Positions 16,869 to 27,110 are shown, numbered from the stretch's first letter. The stretch: DNA of 64,000 nucleotides from Leucobacter sp. G161 (GCF_001482305.1 NZ_LOHP01000064.1:1-64000); one strand, 5' to 3'. Numbers and translations are program-made. The notes: generated by a model from the sequence alone, not told the origin.

Positions 16869-17711
16869 ATGCTGCGAATCGCAGTTCCGAACAAGGGCGC
16901 CCTGGCCGAGGTCGCTGCAGAAATGCTCGCTGAGGCCGGATACTCGGGCCGCAAGGATTCACGCAAGCTCGTGCACTCGGATCCGAAGAACGACGTCGAG
17001 TTCTTCTACCTCCGGCCGCGCGACATCGCGACGTATGTCGGGTCGGGTGCGCTCGACGTTGGTATTACCGGCCGAGATCTGCTGCTCGACTCGGGCTCCG
17101 AAGCCCATGAGATCGCCGAGCTCGACTTCGCTGACTCGACGTTCCGCTTTGCCTCGCCGGCGGACGGCGACGTGAAGGACCTCGAAGATCTCGCTGGCAA
17201 GCGCGTCGCGACGAGCTACCCGACGCTCGTCGATACCTTCCTCCGCAAGCGCGGTATCGAGTCCTCGCTCGTGAAGCTCGACGGGGCCGTCGAGTCGGCG
17301 GTGCAGCTCGGCGTCGCTGACGCGGTCGCCGACGTCGTCTCCACTGGTGCCACGCTCCGTGCCGCTGGCCTCGATATTTTCGGCCCGGTCATCCTCGAGT
17401 CCACCGCGGTGCTCATCGGTGGCCCGAGCCAGCACGCCGGCATTGAGCGTCTCATGCGCCGCCTGCGCGGCGTGCTCGTCGCGCGCAAGTTCGTGCTCAT
17501 GGACTACGACCTCCCGGTCAGCCACCTCGACGACGCGATCGCGGTCGCCGGGGGCATTGAGTCGCCGACAGTGTCGCCGCTGCGCGATGAGGAATGGGTC
17601 GCCGTGCGCGTGATGGTGCCTGCCGACGAGGCGAACTTCATCATGGACCGGCTGTATGACCTCGGCGCGCGGGCGATCTTGGTCACCGCGATCCACGCCG
17701 CGCGACTGTAG
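16869..17711 (+). CDS. hisG: ATP phosphoribosyltransferase, long form
   Basis: First, feedback-controlled step of histidine synthesis (ATP + PRPP). This 280-residue protein has [38 protein letters not shown] and the PRPP-site segment [17 protein letters not shown]-terminal ACT-like regulatory domain (about 205-280) marks the long, HisZ-independent form that is inhibited by histidine. ATG 16869 is preceded by AAGGAAA; the frame extends upstream without family similarity. Confidence 0.95.
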   Translation: MLRIAVPNKGALAEVAAEMLAEAGYSGRKDSRKLVHSDPKNDVEFFYLRPRDIATYVGSGALDVGITGRDLLLDSGSEAHEIAELDFADSTFRFASPADGDVKDLEDLAGKRVATSYPTLVDTFLRKRGIESSLVKLDGAVESAVQLGVADAVADVVSTGATLRAAGLDIFGPVILESTAVLIGGPSQHAGIERLMRRLRGVLVARKFVLMDYDLPVSHLDDAIAVAGGIESPTVSPLRDEEWVAVRVMVPADEANFIMDRLYDLGARAILVTAIHAARL

Positions 17712-17722
17712 GGGAGCGAATC

Positions 17723-18505
17723 ATGACTGTTGCAGTACGTGTGATTCCCTGCCTCGATGTCGCCGATGGCCGCGTCGTGAAGGGCGTGAACTTCCTGAAC
17801 CTGCAGGACGCGGGCGATCCCGTCGAGCTCGCCGCGAAGTACGCGGATCAGGGCGCGGACGAGCTGACGTTCCTCGATGTCACCGCGACCGTCGACGGCC
17901 GCTCGACGACCTACGACGTGGTCCGCCGCACCGCTGAGCAGGTGTTTATCCCGCTCACGGTCGGTGGTGGCGTGCGCGAAGCTGATGATGTCGCGCGGCT
18001 CCTTGAGGTGGGTGCGGACAAGGTCGGCATCAACTCGGGCGCGATCGCGCGGCCCGCGGTGATTGGTGAGATCGCCGATCGCTTTGGGGCACAGGTCATC
18101 GTGCTCTCGCTCGATGTGAAGCGCAGCGAGAAGCAGCCGAGCGGCTTCGTTGTGACGACGCACGGCGGTAAGCGTGAGACCGAGCTCGACGCGCTTGAAT
18201 GGTGTCGCGAAGCGGTGGATCGGGGAGCCGGCGAGCTGCTCGTGAACTCGATGGATGCTGACGGCACGCAGGACGGCTTCGACCTTGAACTCGTTCGGAA
18301 GGTGCGCGAGCTCGCCTCCGTGCCTGTGATCGCTTCCGGCGGTGCCGGTGAGCTCGAGCACTTCGCCCCGGCGGTCGACGCCGGCGCGGACGCGGTGCTC
18401 GCGGCCTCGGTCTTCCACTACGGAAAGTTCACGATCGGTGACGTCAAGCAGGCGCTCGCTGACGCCGGGCACACCGTGCGACTCGGCGGGGGAGCCACCG
18501 CATGA
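17723..18505 (+). CDS. hisF: imidazole glycerol phosphate synthase cyclase subunit
   Basis: This TIM-barrel cyclase forms IGP and AICAR from PRFAR with ammonia from HisH (not in this window). At 260 residues it carries the catalytic Asp in [17 protein letters not shown] (N-terminus) and the second catalytic Asp in [16 protein letters not shown]. The phosphate loops LTVGGGVR and [13 protein letters not shown] are also seen. It follows hisG after 11 bp and overlaps hisI by 4 bases. Confidence 0.97.
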   Translation: MTVAVRVIPCLDVADGRVVKGVNFLNLQDAGDPVELAAKYADQGADELTFLDVTATVDGRSTTYDVVRRTAEQVFIPLTVGGGVREADDVARLLEVGADKVGINSGAIARPAVIGEIADRFGAQVIVLSLDVKRSEKQPSGFVVTTHGGKRETELDALEWCREAVDRGAGELLVNSMDADGTQDGFDLELVRKVRELASVPVIASGGAGELEHFAPAVDAGADAVLAASVFHYGKFTIGDVKQALADAGHTVRLGGGATA

Positions 18506-18903
18506 GCGGGGGGCCCAGCGTAGCCGACACCGGATCCGACCCCTCCGCTGCCGAGGCCGCGATCGCTGAGCTGAAGTTCGGCGACGACGGGCTGCTCGCA
18601 GCGATCGTGCAGGACGATGAGTCAGACAGCGTGCTCATGCTCGCCTGGATGGACGCAGAGGCGGTGCGGCGCACTCTCACCACTGGCCGCGTCACCTACT
18701 GGTCCCGCTCACGCGGCGAGTACTGGCGCAAGGGCGACACTTCGGGGCACCGCCAGTACGTGCGCTCCGTGGCGAGCGACTGCGACGGCGACACCCTGCT
18801 CGTGCGCGTTGTGCAACTGGGAGCGGCCTGCCACACCGGCACCCGCACCTGTTTCGACGGACGCGATCTGCCGGCCGTCGCCGGCGACCCGTCGGCAGAC
18901 TAA
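18502..18903 (+). CDS. hisI: phosphoribosyl-AMP cyclohydrolase
   Basis: Third step of histidine synthesis. This 133-residue single-domain enzyme has [37 protein letters not shown], the metal-binding DCDGDTL and zinc ligands in [12 protein letters not shown]. It is last in the his group and is followed by a strong hairpin before trpE. Confidence 0.96.
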   Translation: MSGGPSVADTGSDPSAAEAAIAELKFGDDGLLAAIVQDDESDSVLMLAWMDAEAVRRTLTTGRVTYWSRSRGEYWRKGDTSGHRQYVRSVASDCDGDTLLVRVVQLGAACHTGTRTCFDGRDLPAVAGDPSAD

Positions 18904-18910
18904 CTGAGTG

Positions 18911-18953
18911 AACGCCTCAGCCTCGCCCCACCGTGGCGGGGCTGAGGCGTTTC
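18911..18953 (+). terminator. terminator after hisI
   Basis: A 12-bp perfect stem AACGCCTCAGCC (18911-18922) / GGCTGAGGCGTT (18940-18951) with a GC-rich inner stem and a short T-run separates the his genes from trpE. Confidence 0.85.
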
Positions 18954-19013
18954 TCGCAGCATGTGGGAACCCAGCGCAGGGTTCCCTCCGGAACTGAGAG
19001 ATAGGCTGAGACC

Positions 19014-20618
19014 GTGAGCAACACCACTACCCGTGCAGAGTTCGATGTCGAGCGCCAGGCGCACGCCGTCATACCGGTTCGCCGCGAAATCTTCGCTGAC
19101 GCAGACACTCCCGTCAGTATCTACCGCAAGGTTGCGGGGTCACGCGTTGGCACGTTCCTGCTCGAGTCCGCCGAACAGGGCGGCGTCTGGACACGCTTCA
19201 GCTTCGTTGGCGCCGGAAGCTTCGGCGTGCTCGGCGAACGCGACGGATTCGCCCATTGGACCCCGAGCAGCTACGCGTTCGGCGGCTCCGCGGGCGACGG
19301 TCCCGCGGGCAGCGGCGAGCCGCTCAGCGAGGAACGGCTGCTCCCCGGTGGCGTCTCAGCACTGCAGCCGGTCGAGGCATTGCGTGCCGCGTACGAACGC
19401 TGGAAATCACCACAGATTCCCGGCCTGCCACCGCTCGCGAGCGGCTTCGTCGGGTACCTCGGCTGGGAGACCGTACGCCAGTTCGAACGCCTTGATGCGC
19501 CGCCCGCGGTGCCGACGGGGCTGCCCACACAGGGACTGAGCTTCGTGTCCGAGCTCGTCGTCATCGACCACCGCGAAGGCGCGGTGATCCTCATCGCGAA
19601 CGTCTTGAACGACGGCGCGCTCGGTGCGACGGGGGCTGCTGACGCGGATAGCCAGTGGGCTGACGCACAGCGCAGGCTCGATGCGTTGCAGACAGCGCTC
19701 GCGGCGCCCTCGCCGTCGCCGCTTGGTGTGCTCGACCGGGCCTCGCTGCCCGAGCCGACGCGGCTCACCACGACGCCCGAATATATGGCGACCGTTGACG
19801 CCGCGAAGCAGTACATTGTTGACGGCGACATCTTCCAGGTCGTGCCCTCGCAGCGCTTCGACCAGGAGTGCACCGCTGACCCGCTCGACGTATATCGGGT
19901 GCTCAGGCACCTGAACCCGAGCCCGTTCTTGTACCTCGTGCAACTCGAAGGCAACGACGGCGTCCCGTTCTCGGTCGTTGGCTCGAGCCCGGAGGCGCTC
20001 GTCACCGTGCAGGAGCACGGCCACGTTATGACGCACCCGATCGCGGGATCGCGTCCGCGCGGCGAGACCGTCGAGCAGGACAAGCAGTTCGCGAAGGATC
20101 TCCTTGCCGATGAGAAGGAGCGCGCCGAGCACCTCATGCTCGTGGATCTCGCCCGTAATGATCTCGCCCGTGTCTGCGAACCCGGCAGCGTGGAGGTGAG
20201 CGAGTTCATGGTCGTGCAGCGGTTTAGTCACATCATGCACATTGTCTCCTCAGTCGAAGGCCAGGTGCGTGCGGGACAGAATCCCATCGATGTGTTCAAG
20301 GCAACGTTCCCGGCAGGCACCCTGAGTGGTGCTCCGAAGCCGCGCGCGCTCGAGATCATCGACGAGCTCGAGCCGGTGCAGCGCGGGGTGTACGGGGGAG
20401 TGGTCGGGTACTTCGGGCTCGGCGGCGCAGCGGATCTTGCGATCGCGATCCGCACCGCTACGATCCGTGACGGCGTCGCAATGGTGCAGGCGGGGGCCGG
20501 CGTCGTTGCCGACTCGGTGCCAGAAACCGAAGACGCCGAGTGTCAAAGCAAAGCCGCGGCGCCCCTCCGGGCGGTCGCGATCGCGAACTCGCTAAGCAGG
20601 ACGGAAATTCATGTCTGA
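19014..20618 (+). CDS. trpE: anthranilate synthase component I
   Basis: Makes anthranilate from chorismate, with ammonia from TrpG (not in the window). This 534-residue protein carries the tryptophan feedback element GTFLLESAEQGG near residue 45. Chorismate-binding motifs DIFQVVPSQRF, VVGSSPEALV, THPIAGSRPRGET, GTLSGAPKPRA and DSVPETEDAEC are also present. It starts at GTG 19014 with TAGGCT exactly 6 nt upstream and no Shine-Dalgarno: probably leaderless. No Trp-codon leader or attenuator is visible before it, unlike the second trpB at 2864. It overlaps the next gene by 8 bases. Confidence 0.97.
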   Translation: MSNTTTRAEFDVERQAHAVIPVRREIFADADTPVSIYRKVAGSRVGTFLLESAEQGGVWTRFSFVGAGSFGVLGERDGFAHWTPSSYAFGGSAGDGPAGSGEPLSEERLLPGGVSALQPVEALRAAYERWKSPQIPGLPPLASGFVGYLGWETVRQFERLDAPPAVPTGLPTQGLSFVSELVVIDHREGAVILIANVLNDGALGATGAADADSQWADAQRRLDALQTALAAPSPSPLGVLDRASLPEPTRLTTTPEYMATVDAAKQYIVDGDIFQVVPSQRFDQECTADPLDVYRVLRHLNPSPFLYLVQLEGNDGVPFSVVGSSPEALVTVQEHGHVMTHPIAGSRPRGETVEQDKQFAKDLLADEKERAEHLMLVDLARNDLARVCEPGSVEVSEFMVVQRFSHIMHIVSSVEGQVRAGQNPIDVFKATFPAGTLSGAPKPRALEIIDELEPVQRGVYGGVVGYFGLGGAADLAIAIRTATIRDGVAMVQAGAGVVADSVPETEDAECQSKAAAPLRAVAIANSLSRTEIHV

Positions 20619-21234
20619 GGAACGCCAGAGCAAGCTCACCAGTAAGGCGACCCTCATCGGGTTCGTCGTGATCGCTGGGGCGGGGGCGCTGCTGTCGTCG
20701 GTGCAGTCGTGGCTGGATATTGCGCTGCTGCCCGGCGCTGCAACGGTCGAGCGGCTCGCCGTGACCGGTCAGCAGATCAGCCCAGCGCTGACGATGATCT
20801 CACTGGCTTCGCTGGCGGCAGCCCTCGTGCTCACTATTGCGGGCAAGGGATTCCGTCGGGTGATCGGCGTGCTTATTGTCGCGCTCGGCGGCGGTCTGTC
20901 GTACGCCGGTGTTCGCGCGCTCATCGACCCCTTAGAGGGCGCGAGTGGATCGCTCGAGGAAGTCAGCGGGATTTCTGGTGAGGCTCAAAGCTCCCTGATT
21001 GACACCATGACGGTGTCGGTGTGGCCCACCGTCACGGTGATCGTCGGCGCGCTGCTCGCGATTGCCGGACTGCTCGTGCTGGTGTTTAGTCCGCGTTGGA
21101 AGGTTGCCGGACGCAAATATGAGACCGGCGGAGCGGCTCGCCCGCGCGGCGCGACAGCCCCGACAGACGATCGCATCTCCGAGTGGGATGCGCTCTCCGA
21201 CGGCGGCGATCCCACCGACGACGAACATCGCTGA
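20611..21234 (+). CDS. Trp-region conserved membrane protein (TIGR02234-like)
   Basis: This 207-residue protein has four predicted TM helices (LIGFVVIAGAGALLSSVQSW; ISLASLAAALVLTI; VIGVLIVALGGGLSYAGV; TVTVIVGALLAIAGLLVLVF) and a charged cytoplasmic tail. The family lies between trpE and trpC in many actinobacteria. Its function is unknown; a link to tryptophan or chorismate metabolism is inferred only from synteny. Its start lies inside trpE, implying translational coupling. Confidence 0.88.
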   Translation: MSEERQSKLTSKATLIGFVVIAGAGALLSSVQSWLDIALLPGAATVERLAVTGQQISPALTMISLASLAAALVLTIAGKGFRRVIGVLIVALGGGLSYAGVRALIDPLEGASGSLEEVSGISGEAQSSLIDTMTVSVWPTVTVIVGALLAIAGLLVLVFSPRWKVAGRKYETGGAARPRGATAPTDDRISEWDALSDGGDPTDDEHR

Positions 21235-21396
21235 GCTGAAAACCCGCGCCAACACGCCGGATTGACCGTACGCTAGACCGGGCAGGTCGCGAAAACGACA
21301 CGGCGTGAGCCGCGCCACGCGCCCTGCATTCGCTGAATGCTGGGAATTCCCGGTAAGATTGAGACGTCCGAATGTGCACACTGCCAGAGGAGATAC

Positions 21397-21630
21397 ATGA
21401 GTAACCCACACGGAGACCCCGGTCACGGCGATTCGCCCGCGGCATGGACGGCAGTGGTGGTGATGCTCATTGGCATTGCGGCCGGAACCGTATTCTTCTT
21501 CCTTCAGATGCCGACACTCGTATGGGTGTGCGTCGGCGTCGTCGCTCTCGGCCTGATCCTTGGCGCGATTCTGGCGAAGGCAGGCTACGGCGTTAAGGGC
21601 CCCCGTTTCACCCCGAAGTCACACGACTAA
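21397..21630 (+). CDS. small HGxxPAAW-type membrane protein
   Basis: This 77-residue protein has a His/Gly-rich start (NPHGDPGHGDSPAAWTAVV), two TM helices and a short basic tail. The HG-x-x-PAAWT motif is shared by small proteins between trpE and trpC in actinobacteria. ATG 21397 has AGAGGAG upstream. Role unknown. Confidence 0.85.
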   Translation: MSNPHGDPGHGDSPAAWTAVVVMLIGIAAGTVFFFLQMPTLVWVCVGVVALGLILGAILAKAGYGVKGPRFTPKSHD

Positions 21631-21632
21631 CG

Positions 21633-22403
21633 GTGCTTGACCAGCTCCTCCAGGGTTCGCTCGAGGACGCGAAGTCCCGCAGGCAGATCCGCCCGCTCTC
21701 CGTCGTTGAGGCGGAGGCGCTGGCGCGCCCGGCTGCGCTTGATGCTCTCGAGTATCTCGCGCCCGCCGATCACATGCGTGTGATTGCCGAGGTGAAGCGT
21801 GCGAGCCCGTCCCGCGGAGATCTCGCAGAGATTCCCGAACCGCAGGCGCTCGCCAGCCAGTATGAGGCTGGCGGCGCCAGCGTAGTCAGCGTGCTGACTG
21901 AGGAGCGCCGCTTCAAGGGTTCGCTTGCCGACCTTGAAGCGGTTCGCAAGGCCGTGAGTATCCCGGTGCTCCGCAAGGAGTTCATCGGTGAGGAATACCA
22001 AATCCTCGAGGCCCGCGCCGCCGGCGCCGACCTCGTGCTGCTCATCGTCGCCGCGCTTCCGCAGGCGACGCTTGAGCGGCTCTATCGCTTTACGCTCGAG
22101 CTCGGTATGACCCCGCTCGTTGAAGCGCACTCGGCTGACGAGGTCGCCCGATCGGTGGATCTCGGCTCGCAGCTCATCGGCGTGAACGCACGCGACCTGT
22201 CGACGTTCGAGCTTGATCGCGAGCTGTTCGGCCGCGTTGCGGACCAGATTCCCGCGGGCGTGATCCGCGTCGCGGAGTCAGCCGTGCTCGGAATTGACGA
22301 CGTCGTTCGGTACCGCGAAGCGGGTGCTGACGCGATTCTTGTCGGCGAAGCGCTCGTGACCAACGACCCGATCGCAACGCTGGCGTCTTTCCTGAGCGTG
22401 TAA
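21633..22403 (+). CDS. trpC: indole-3-glycerol-phosphate synthase
   Basis: Converts CdRP to indole-3-glycerol phosphate. This 256-residue TIM barrel has IAEVKRASPSRGDLAEI (catalytic Lys), PVLRKEFIGEEYQI, GVNARDLSTFELD and the phosphate-binding AESAVLGIDD / ADAILVGEALV. It starts at GTG 21633, 2 bp after the preceding stop. It is not fused to TrpF. Confidence 0.96.
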   Translation: MLDQLLQGSLEDAKSRRQIRPLSVVEAEALARPAALDALEYLAPADHMRVIAEVKRASPSRGDLAEIPEPQALASQYEAGGASVVSVLTEERRFKGSLADLEAVRKAVSIPVLRKEFIGEEYQILEARAAGADLVLLIVAALPQATLERLYRFTLELGMTPLVEAHSADEVARSVDLGSQLIGVNARDLSTFELDRELFGRVADQIPAGVIRVAESAVLGIDDVVRYREAGADAILVGEALVTNDPIATLASFLSV

Positions 22404-22438
22404 CCCTCACAACTCTCCGTCTCCTTTGAAAGGCGAGC

Positions 22439-23686
22439 ATGTCAGATCAGACTTCAGTGACGAGTCTCCGAGATCAGCACGGGCCGTTTTTCGGCGAGTT
22501 CGGCGGTCGGTACATGCCGGAGTCGCTCATCGCAGCGATTGACGAGCTCTCCGACGCCTACGCTGTCGCAAAGGCGGATCCCGCTTTCCAGGCAGAGCTC
22601 CTCGACCTGCTGCGTGATTACGCCGGTCGGCCATCGCCGATCACGGAGGTGCCCCGGTTCGCAGAGCACGCCGGTGGCGCCCGCGTGTTCCTCAAGCGCG
22701 AGGATCTCAACCACACGGGATCGCACAAAATCAACAACGTGCTCGGACAGGCTCTCCTTACGAAGCGGCTCGGCAAGACGCGCGTCATCGCTGAAACCGG
22801 CGCTGGGCAGCACGGTGTCGCAACCGCGACGGCTGCCGCACTGCTCGGGCTCGAGTGCGTCGTCTACATGGGCGAGGTCGACACGAAGCGGCAGGCGCTG
22901 AATGTCGCACGGATGCGACTGCTCGGCGCCGAGGTCGTTCCCGTGACCACGGGGTCGCGTACGCTGAAGGACGCGATCAACGAGGCGTACCGCGACTGGG
23001 TCGCGACTGTCGAGAACACGAACTATATCTTCGGCACCGCGGCGGGCCCGCACCCGTTCCCTGCGATGGTCCGAGACTTCCAGAAGGTCATTTCTGAGGA
23101 AGCGCGCGAGCAGCTCCTCGCCAAGAACGGGCGTCTTCCCGATGCCGTTGTCGCCTGCGTTGGCGGCGGATCGAACGCGATCGGCATGTTTGACGCGTTT
23201 CTCGACGATGACTCGGTGCGTCTCTTCGGCGTGGAAGCTGCCGGTGACGGCGTCGATACCGACCGGCACGCCGCGTCGATCGAGCGTGGGAAGCCGGGCA
23301 TGCTGCACGGTGCCCGCACCTACGTGCTGCAGGACGAGGATGGCCAGACGATCGAGTCGCACTCGATCTCGGCCGGGCTTGATTATCCCGGCGTCGGCCC
23401 AGAGCACTCCTGGCTCGCCGACATTGGCCGGGCCGAGTACATCCCCGCCACCGACGATGAGGCCATGCAGGCGCTCAGGCTGCTCAGCCAGACCGAGGGC
23501 ATCATTCCCGCGATCGAGTCTGCGCACGCGCTCGCTGGCGCGATCCGCATCGGCAAAGAGCTCGGACCGGACGCGATCATCGCAGTGAGCCTGTCGGGCC
23601 GCGGCGACAAAGATATGGCAACCGCAGGCCGGTACTTCGGACTGTTTGATGGCACCGACCTCGATGCCGAAGGGATCACCGAATGA
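22439..23686 (+). CDS. trpB: tryptophan synthase beta subunit (operon copy)
   Basis: PLP enzyme condensing indole with serine; forms the alpha2beta2 complex with TrpA encoded directly downstream (4-base overlap). At 415 residues it has [17 protein letters not shown] lysine in [30 protein letters not shown] and GRGDKDM. Start ATG 22439 has GAAAGG upstream. Being beside trpA, this is the conventional copy; the stand-alone trpB at 2864 is the extra one. Confidence 0.97.
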   Translation: MSDQTSVTSLRDQHGPFFGEFGGRYMPESLIAAIDELSDAYAVAKADPAFQAELLDLLRDYAGRPSPITEVPRFAEHAGGARVFLKREDLNHTGSHKINNVLGQALLTKRLGKTRVIAETGAGQHGVATATAAALLGLECVVYMGEVDTKRQALNVARMRLLGAEVVPVTTGSRTLKDAINEAYRDWVATVENTNYIFGTAAGPHPFPAMVRDFQKVISEEAREQLLAKNGRLPDAVVACVGGGSNAIGMFDAFLDDDSVRLFGVEAAGDGVDTDRHAASIERGKPGMLHGARTYVLQDEDGQTIESHSISAGLDYPGVGPEHSWLADIGRAEYIPATDDEAMQALRLLSQTEGIIPAIESAHALAGAIRIGKELGPDAIIAVSLSGRGDKDMATAGRYFGLFDGTDLDAEGITE

Positions 23687-24471
23687 GCGCCTCGCGCGTT
23701 GAGGCAGCGATTCTCGCTGCGAAGTCCGAGCGCAAAGGAGCCCTCATCGGCTACCTTCCGGTGGCATTCCCCGACCTTGACACGAGCGTTGACGCGGCGA
23801 TCGCGATGGCGCAGGCCGGCGCAGACGTTATCGAATTCGGGGTGCCCTACTCCGATCCGGTGATGGATGGGCTCGTCATTCAGGAAGCAACGCAGACCGC
23901 GCTCAAGGCCGGCTTCAAGCTCCCGCAGCTGTTCGAGGCGATCAGCCGCGTCACCGCAGTTGTCGATGCGCCTGTGCTCGTGATGACGTACTGGAATCCC
24001 GTTGTCCAGTACGGTGTCGAACGATTCGCTCGCGATCTCGCGGCTGCTGGGGGAGCCGGGCTCATCACGCCAGACATTACGCCCGACGCCGCGGCAGAGT
24101 GGATCGAGATCAGCGAACGCCTGGGACTCGACCGGGTCTTCCTCGCTGCTCCGACCTCAAGCGAGGAGCGGCTGCGCATGATCTCAGAGAGCAGCACCGG
24201 GTTCATCTACACGGTTTCGACAATGGGAATCACCGGTGAACGATCGGAGCTCGACGCGGCAGCGCGCGTGCTCACCGGCCGTATTCGCGCTGCAGGCAGC
24301 AACCTCGCGTGCGTCGGCATCGGCATCTCGAACGCTGAACAGGTCGCCACGACACTCGAGTACGCGGATGGTGCGATTGTCGGCACCGTGTTCGTCCGTG
24401 CACTCCGCGAGGGCGGGGTGCAGCGACTTGCCGAGGTGGTTCGCGAGATCGCAGTAGGCACCAGCAGATAG
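23683..24471 (+). CDS. trpA: tryptophan synthase alpha subunit
   Basis: Cleaves indole-3-glycerol phosphate to indole, which is channelled to TrpB. This 262-residue TIM barrel has the catalytic Glu in [15 protein letters not shown] (with the catalytic Asp), [13 protein letters not shown], the flexible loop [13 protein letters not shown] and the phosphate site [12 protein letters not shown]. It is the last trp gene; lgt follows after 155 bp. Confidence 0.97.
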   Translation: MSASRVEAAILAAKSERKGALIGYLPVAFPDLDTSVDAAIAMAQAGADVIEFGVPYSDPVMDGLVIQEATQTALKAGFKLPQLFEAISRVTAVVDAPVLVMTYWNPVVQYGVERFARDLAAAGGAGLITPDITPDAAAEWIEISERLGLDRVFLAAPTSSEERLRMISESSTGFIYTVSTMGITGERSELDAAARVLTGRIRAAGSNLACVGIGISNAEQVATTLEYADGAIVGTVFVRALREGGVQRLAEVVREIAVGTSR

Positions 24472-24626
24472 GATTGTCTCTGGTGCCGCGGGAAACCGGG
24501 GCAAGAGACATGAATTCGGCGGTTCGGGAAGCTGGCAGTGTGTATCGCCAGCGATCCTCGTTCCCCGGGCAGAGCCCGTGTGGACGCAGCCGCCAGTGAA
24601 CAGATTCGCCCGCGAAAGAGGAGCCA

Positions 24627-25565
24627 ATGATTCTCCCGCTCAGTATCCCGAGCCCCAGCTTCCAGTTCTTTCAGATTGGTCCGCTGACGATCCACCTGTA
24701 CGCCCTGTGGATCATCCTCGGGATCGTCCTCGCAGCGATGTGGACCGGACGCAGGCTCACCCAGCGCGGCGCTGAACGCGGCGTCGTGCTCGACTTCACG
24801 GTGTGGTCGGTGCTGCTCGGCATCATCGGCGCACGCCTGTACCACGTGGTCACGCACTGGGGCTTCTACTTCTCCGCGGGTCGCCAGTGGTGGAACCCGT
24901 TCGAGAAGGACGCCATCTGGAACATCTGGGACGGCGGCATCGCGATCTTCGGTGCGCTGCTCGGCGGCGCCATCGGCGTGCTGATCGCGTCGCGCCTCAC
25001 CGGCGTGCGCTTCCTGTCGTTCGCTGACGCGCTCGTTCCCGGCCTGCTGCTCGCGCAGGCCTTCGGCCGCCTCGGCAACTACTTCAACCACGAGCTCTTC
25101 GGCGGCCCCACCACGGCGCCCTGGGGCCTCGAGATTGCTTCCTCCAACCCGGCATTCCCGATCGGACTGCCGGAGGGGACGCTCTTCCACCCCACGTTCC
25201 TCTACGAGATCATCTGGAACCTCGTTGGGATCGTTGTCCTGCTCGCGATCGAGCGGAAGTGGCAGCTGCGTTGGGGCAAGCTCCTCGCGCTCTACTTCAT
25301 CTGGTACGGCATCGGCCGCGCGATCATCGAGTCGATGCGCGTTGATCCGAGCCTGCTTTTCCTGGGCATGCGCACCAACGTGCTTGCCGCGCTCCTCGCG
25401 ATCGTGCTCGGCGTGATTCTGTACTTCGTGCAGCGCCGCCGCCACGTTGGTATCGAGACCAGCGTGTACCTCCCCGGCCGTTCAAACCCGGCCGATTCGG
25501 TCCTCAGGGACACTGCGGACCCCGAAGAATTTCACCATGTGATTAACCGCGGCAACGCGGAATAG
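24627..25565 (+). CDS. lgt: prolipoprotein diacylglyceryl transferase
   Basis: This membrane enzyme moves diacylglycerol from phosphatidylglycerol to the lipobox Cys of prelipoproteins. At 312 residues it has about seven TM helices and the Lgt signature GRLGNYFNHELFGGPTTAPWGLEI (residues ~148-171). The WDGGIAIFGALLGG loop is also seen. GAAAGAGGAG precedes the ATG. One client in the window is the lipoprotein siderophore-binding protein at 49744. Confidence 0.96.
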   Translation: MILPLSIPSPSFQFFQIGPLTIHLYALWIILGIVLAAMWTGRRLTQRGAERGVVLDFTVWSVLLGIIGARLYHVVTHWGFYFSAGRQWWNPFEKDAIWNIWDGGIAIFGALLGGAIGVLIASRLTGVRFLSFADALVPGLLLAQAFGRLGNYFNHELFGGPTTAPWGLEIASSNPAFPIGLPEGTLFHPTFLYEIIWNLVGIVVLLAIERKWQLRWGKLLALYFIWYGIGRAIIESMRVDPSLLFLGMRTNVLAALLAIVLGVILYFVQRRRHVGIETSVYLPGRSNPADSVLRDTADPEEFHHVINRGNAE

Positions 25566-25576
25566 AAGGAGTAGCC

Positions 25577-27040
25577 ATGCGCCACGCCAAGATTGTCGCA
25601 ACCTGGGGCCCTGCGGTCTCAAGTTACGACCACACCCTCGAGCTCATCAGCGCTGGTGTGAATGTCGCGCGGTTGAACATGTCGCACGGCACCTACAACG
25701 TGCACGAGGGCATCTACCGGAACATCCGGCGTGCCGAGATCGAGGTTGCACGGCCTATCGCGGTGCTTGCTGACCTCCAGGGGCCGAAGATTCGCCTCGC
25801 AACGTTCGCTGACGGTCCGCACGACCTCGAGGTTGGCGATGAATTTGCGATCACGACCCGTGAGGTCCCCGGTGACCGCACGATCTGCGGCACCACCCAT
25901 AAGGGGCTGCCGGGAGACGTGAGCGTCGGCGATCCGCTGCTGGTGGACGACGGCAAGGTGACGCTGCGCGCCACGAAGGTCACCGAGGACACGGTGTACA
26001 CCGTGGTCGAGGTCCCCGGGACGGTGTCGAACAATAAGGGCATCAACCTTCCGGGTGTCGCGGTCAACGTGCCCGCTCTCTCCGAGAAGGACGAGGATGA
26101 TCTGCGCTGGGCCCTGAAGCTCGGCGTCGATTACATCGCACTGTCGTTCGTGCGCGACGCGGCCGACATTGTTCGGGTACACGAGATCATGGACGAGGAG
26201 GGCACGCGCCTTCCCGTTATCGCGAAGATCGAGAAGCCGCAGGCTGTCGACAACCTCGAAGAGATCGTCGCCGCGTTCGACGGGATTATGGTTGCCCGCG
26301 GTGACCTCGGCGTCGAAATGCCTCTCGAGCGCGTGCCGCTCGTGCAGACGGAAGCGATCGACATCGCCCGTCGCAACGCGAAGCCTGTGATCGTTGCCAC
26401 GCAGGTCTTCGAATCCATGATCGAGAACCCGCGCCCGACACGCGCTGAGGCATCCGACTGCGCAAACGCTGTCCTCGACGGAGCCGACGCGGTCATGCTC
26501 TCGGGCGAGACGAGTGTTGGAGCGTACCCGGTTGAGGCCGTGCAGACAATGGCGCGGATCATCGAGACGACCGAGGACCACGCGCTGGACCGCATCAAGC
26601 CGCTGACGGTTGCTCCGCGCAGCCAGGGCGGCGTGCTCACCCGCGCAGCTGCCGAGGTCGCTGAGTTCATCGGCGCCCGGTACATCTGCGTGTTTACGGA
26701 GTCGGGCGACACCGTTCGGCGTATGTCGCGTCTGCGGACACCGATCCCGATCATCGGGTTCACGCCCTCCGTCGCGACACGCCGACGCATGGAGCTCACG
26801 TGGGGCGCGCGCAGCATCGAGATGCCGCGCGTCGGGAGCACCGATGAGATGTTCGCGCAGGTCGACGAGATCCTCGAGCCGCGCGATAACATCGAACTCG
26901 GCGAGCGCGTCCTCATCATCGCGGGATCGCCTCCGGGCACCGTTGGCACGACGAACACGCTGCGGATTCACCGCGTGGGGGAGACGAGCGGAAATCTCGC
27001 TGCTGCTGGGCCTCGCAAGCACACGCTTGACGGCGAGTAG
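25577..27040 (+). CDS. pyk: pyruvate kinase
   Basis: Final ATP-forming step of glycolysis. This 487-residue protein has MRHAKIVATWGPAVSS, ARLNMSHG, VLADLQGPKIRLA, the active-site IAKIEKPQAVDNL, MVARGDLGVEMP and ATQVFESMIENPRPTRAE. The C-terminal domain is complete. AGAAGGAG precedes the ATG and it follows lgt by 11 bp, so the two are probably cotranscribed. Confidence 0.97.
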   Translation: MRHAKIVATWGPAVSSYDHTLELISAGVNVARLNMSHGTYNVHEGIYRNIRRAEIEVARPIAVLADLQGPKIRLATFADGPHDLEVGDEFAITTREVPGDRTICGTTHKGLPGDVSVGDPLLVDDGKVTLRATKVTEDTVYTVVEVPGTVSNNKGINLPGVAVNVPALSEKDEDDLRWALKLGVDYIALSFVRDAADIVRVHEIMDEEGTRLPVIAKIEKPQAVDNLEEIVAAFDGIMVARGDLGVEMPLERVPLVQTEAIDIARRNAKPVIVATQVFESMIENPRPTRAEASDCANAVLDGADAVMLSGETSVGAYPVEAVQTMARIIETTEDHALDRIKPLTVAPRSQGGVLTRAAAEVAEFIGARYICVFTESGDTVRRMSRLRTPIPIIGFTPSVATRRRMELTWGARSIEMPRVGSTDEMFAQVDEILEPRDNIELGERVLIIAGSPPGTVGTTNTLRIHRVGETSGNLAAAGPRKHTLDGE

Positions 27041-27080
27041 CTCGCTGGGCGGGTTCGTGCCCGCCTGAGGTCCACGGAAC

Positions 27081-27107
27081 CGGTTCCAGTGCAGTAAACT
27101 GGAACCG
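27081..27107 (+). terminator. hairpin between pyk and tRNA-Leu
   Basis: CGGTTCCAGT (27081-27090) pairs perfectly with ACTGGAACCG (27098-27107). There is no T-run, so pyk termination is only likely. Confidence 0.5.
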
Positions 27108-27110
27108 CTT

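Noticed and set aside
18961-19017. 18-codon ORF with one Trp codon ending inside the trpE start, as a possible trp leader peptide
   Set aside because: Only a single Trp codon, no competing hairpins or T-rich terminator after it, and it overlaps the trpE start; trpE looks leaderless instead.
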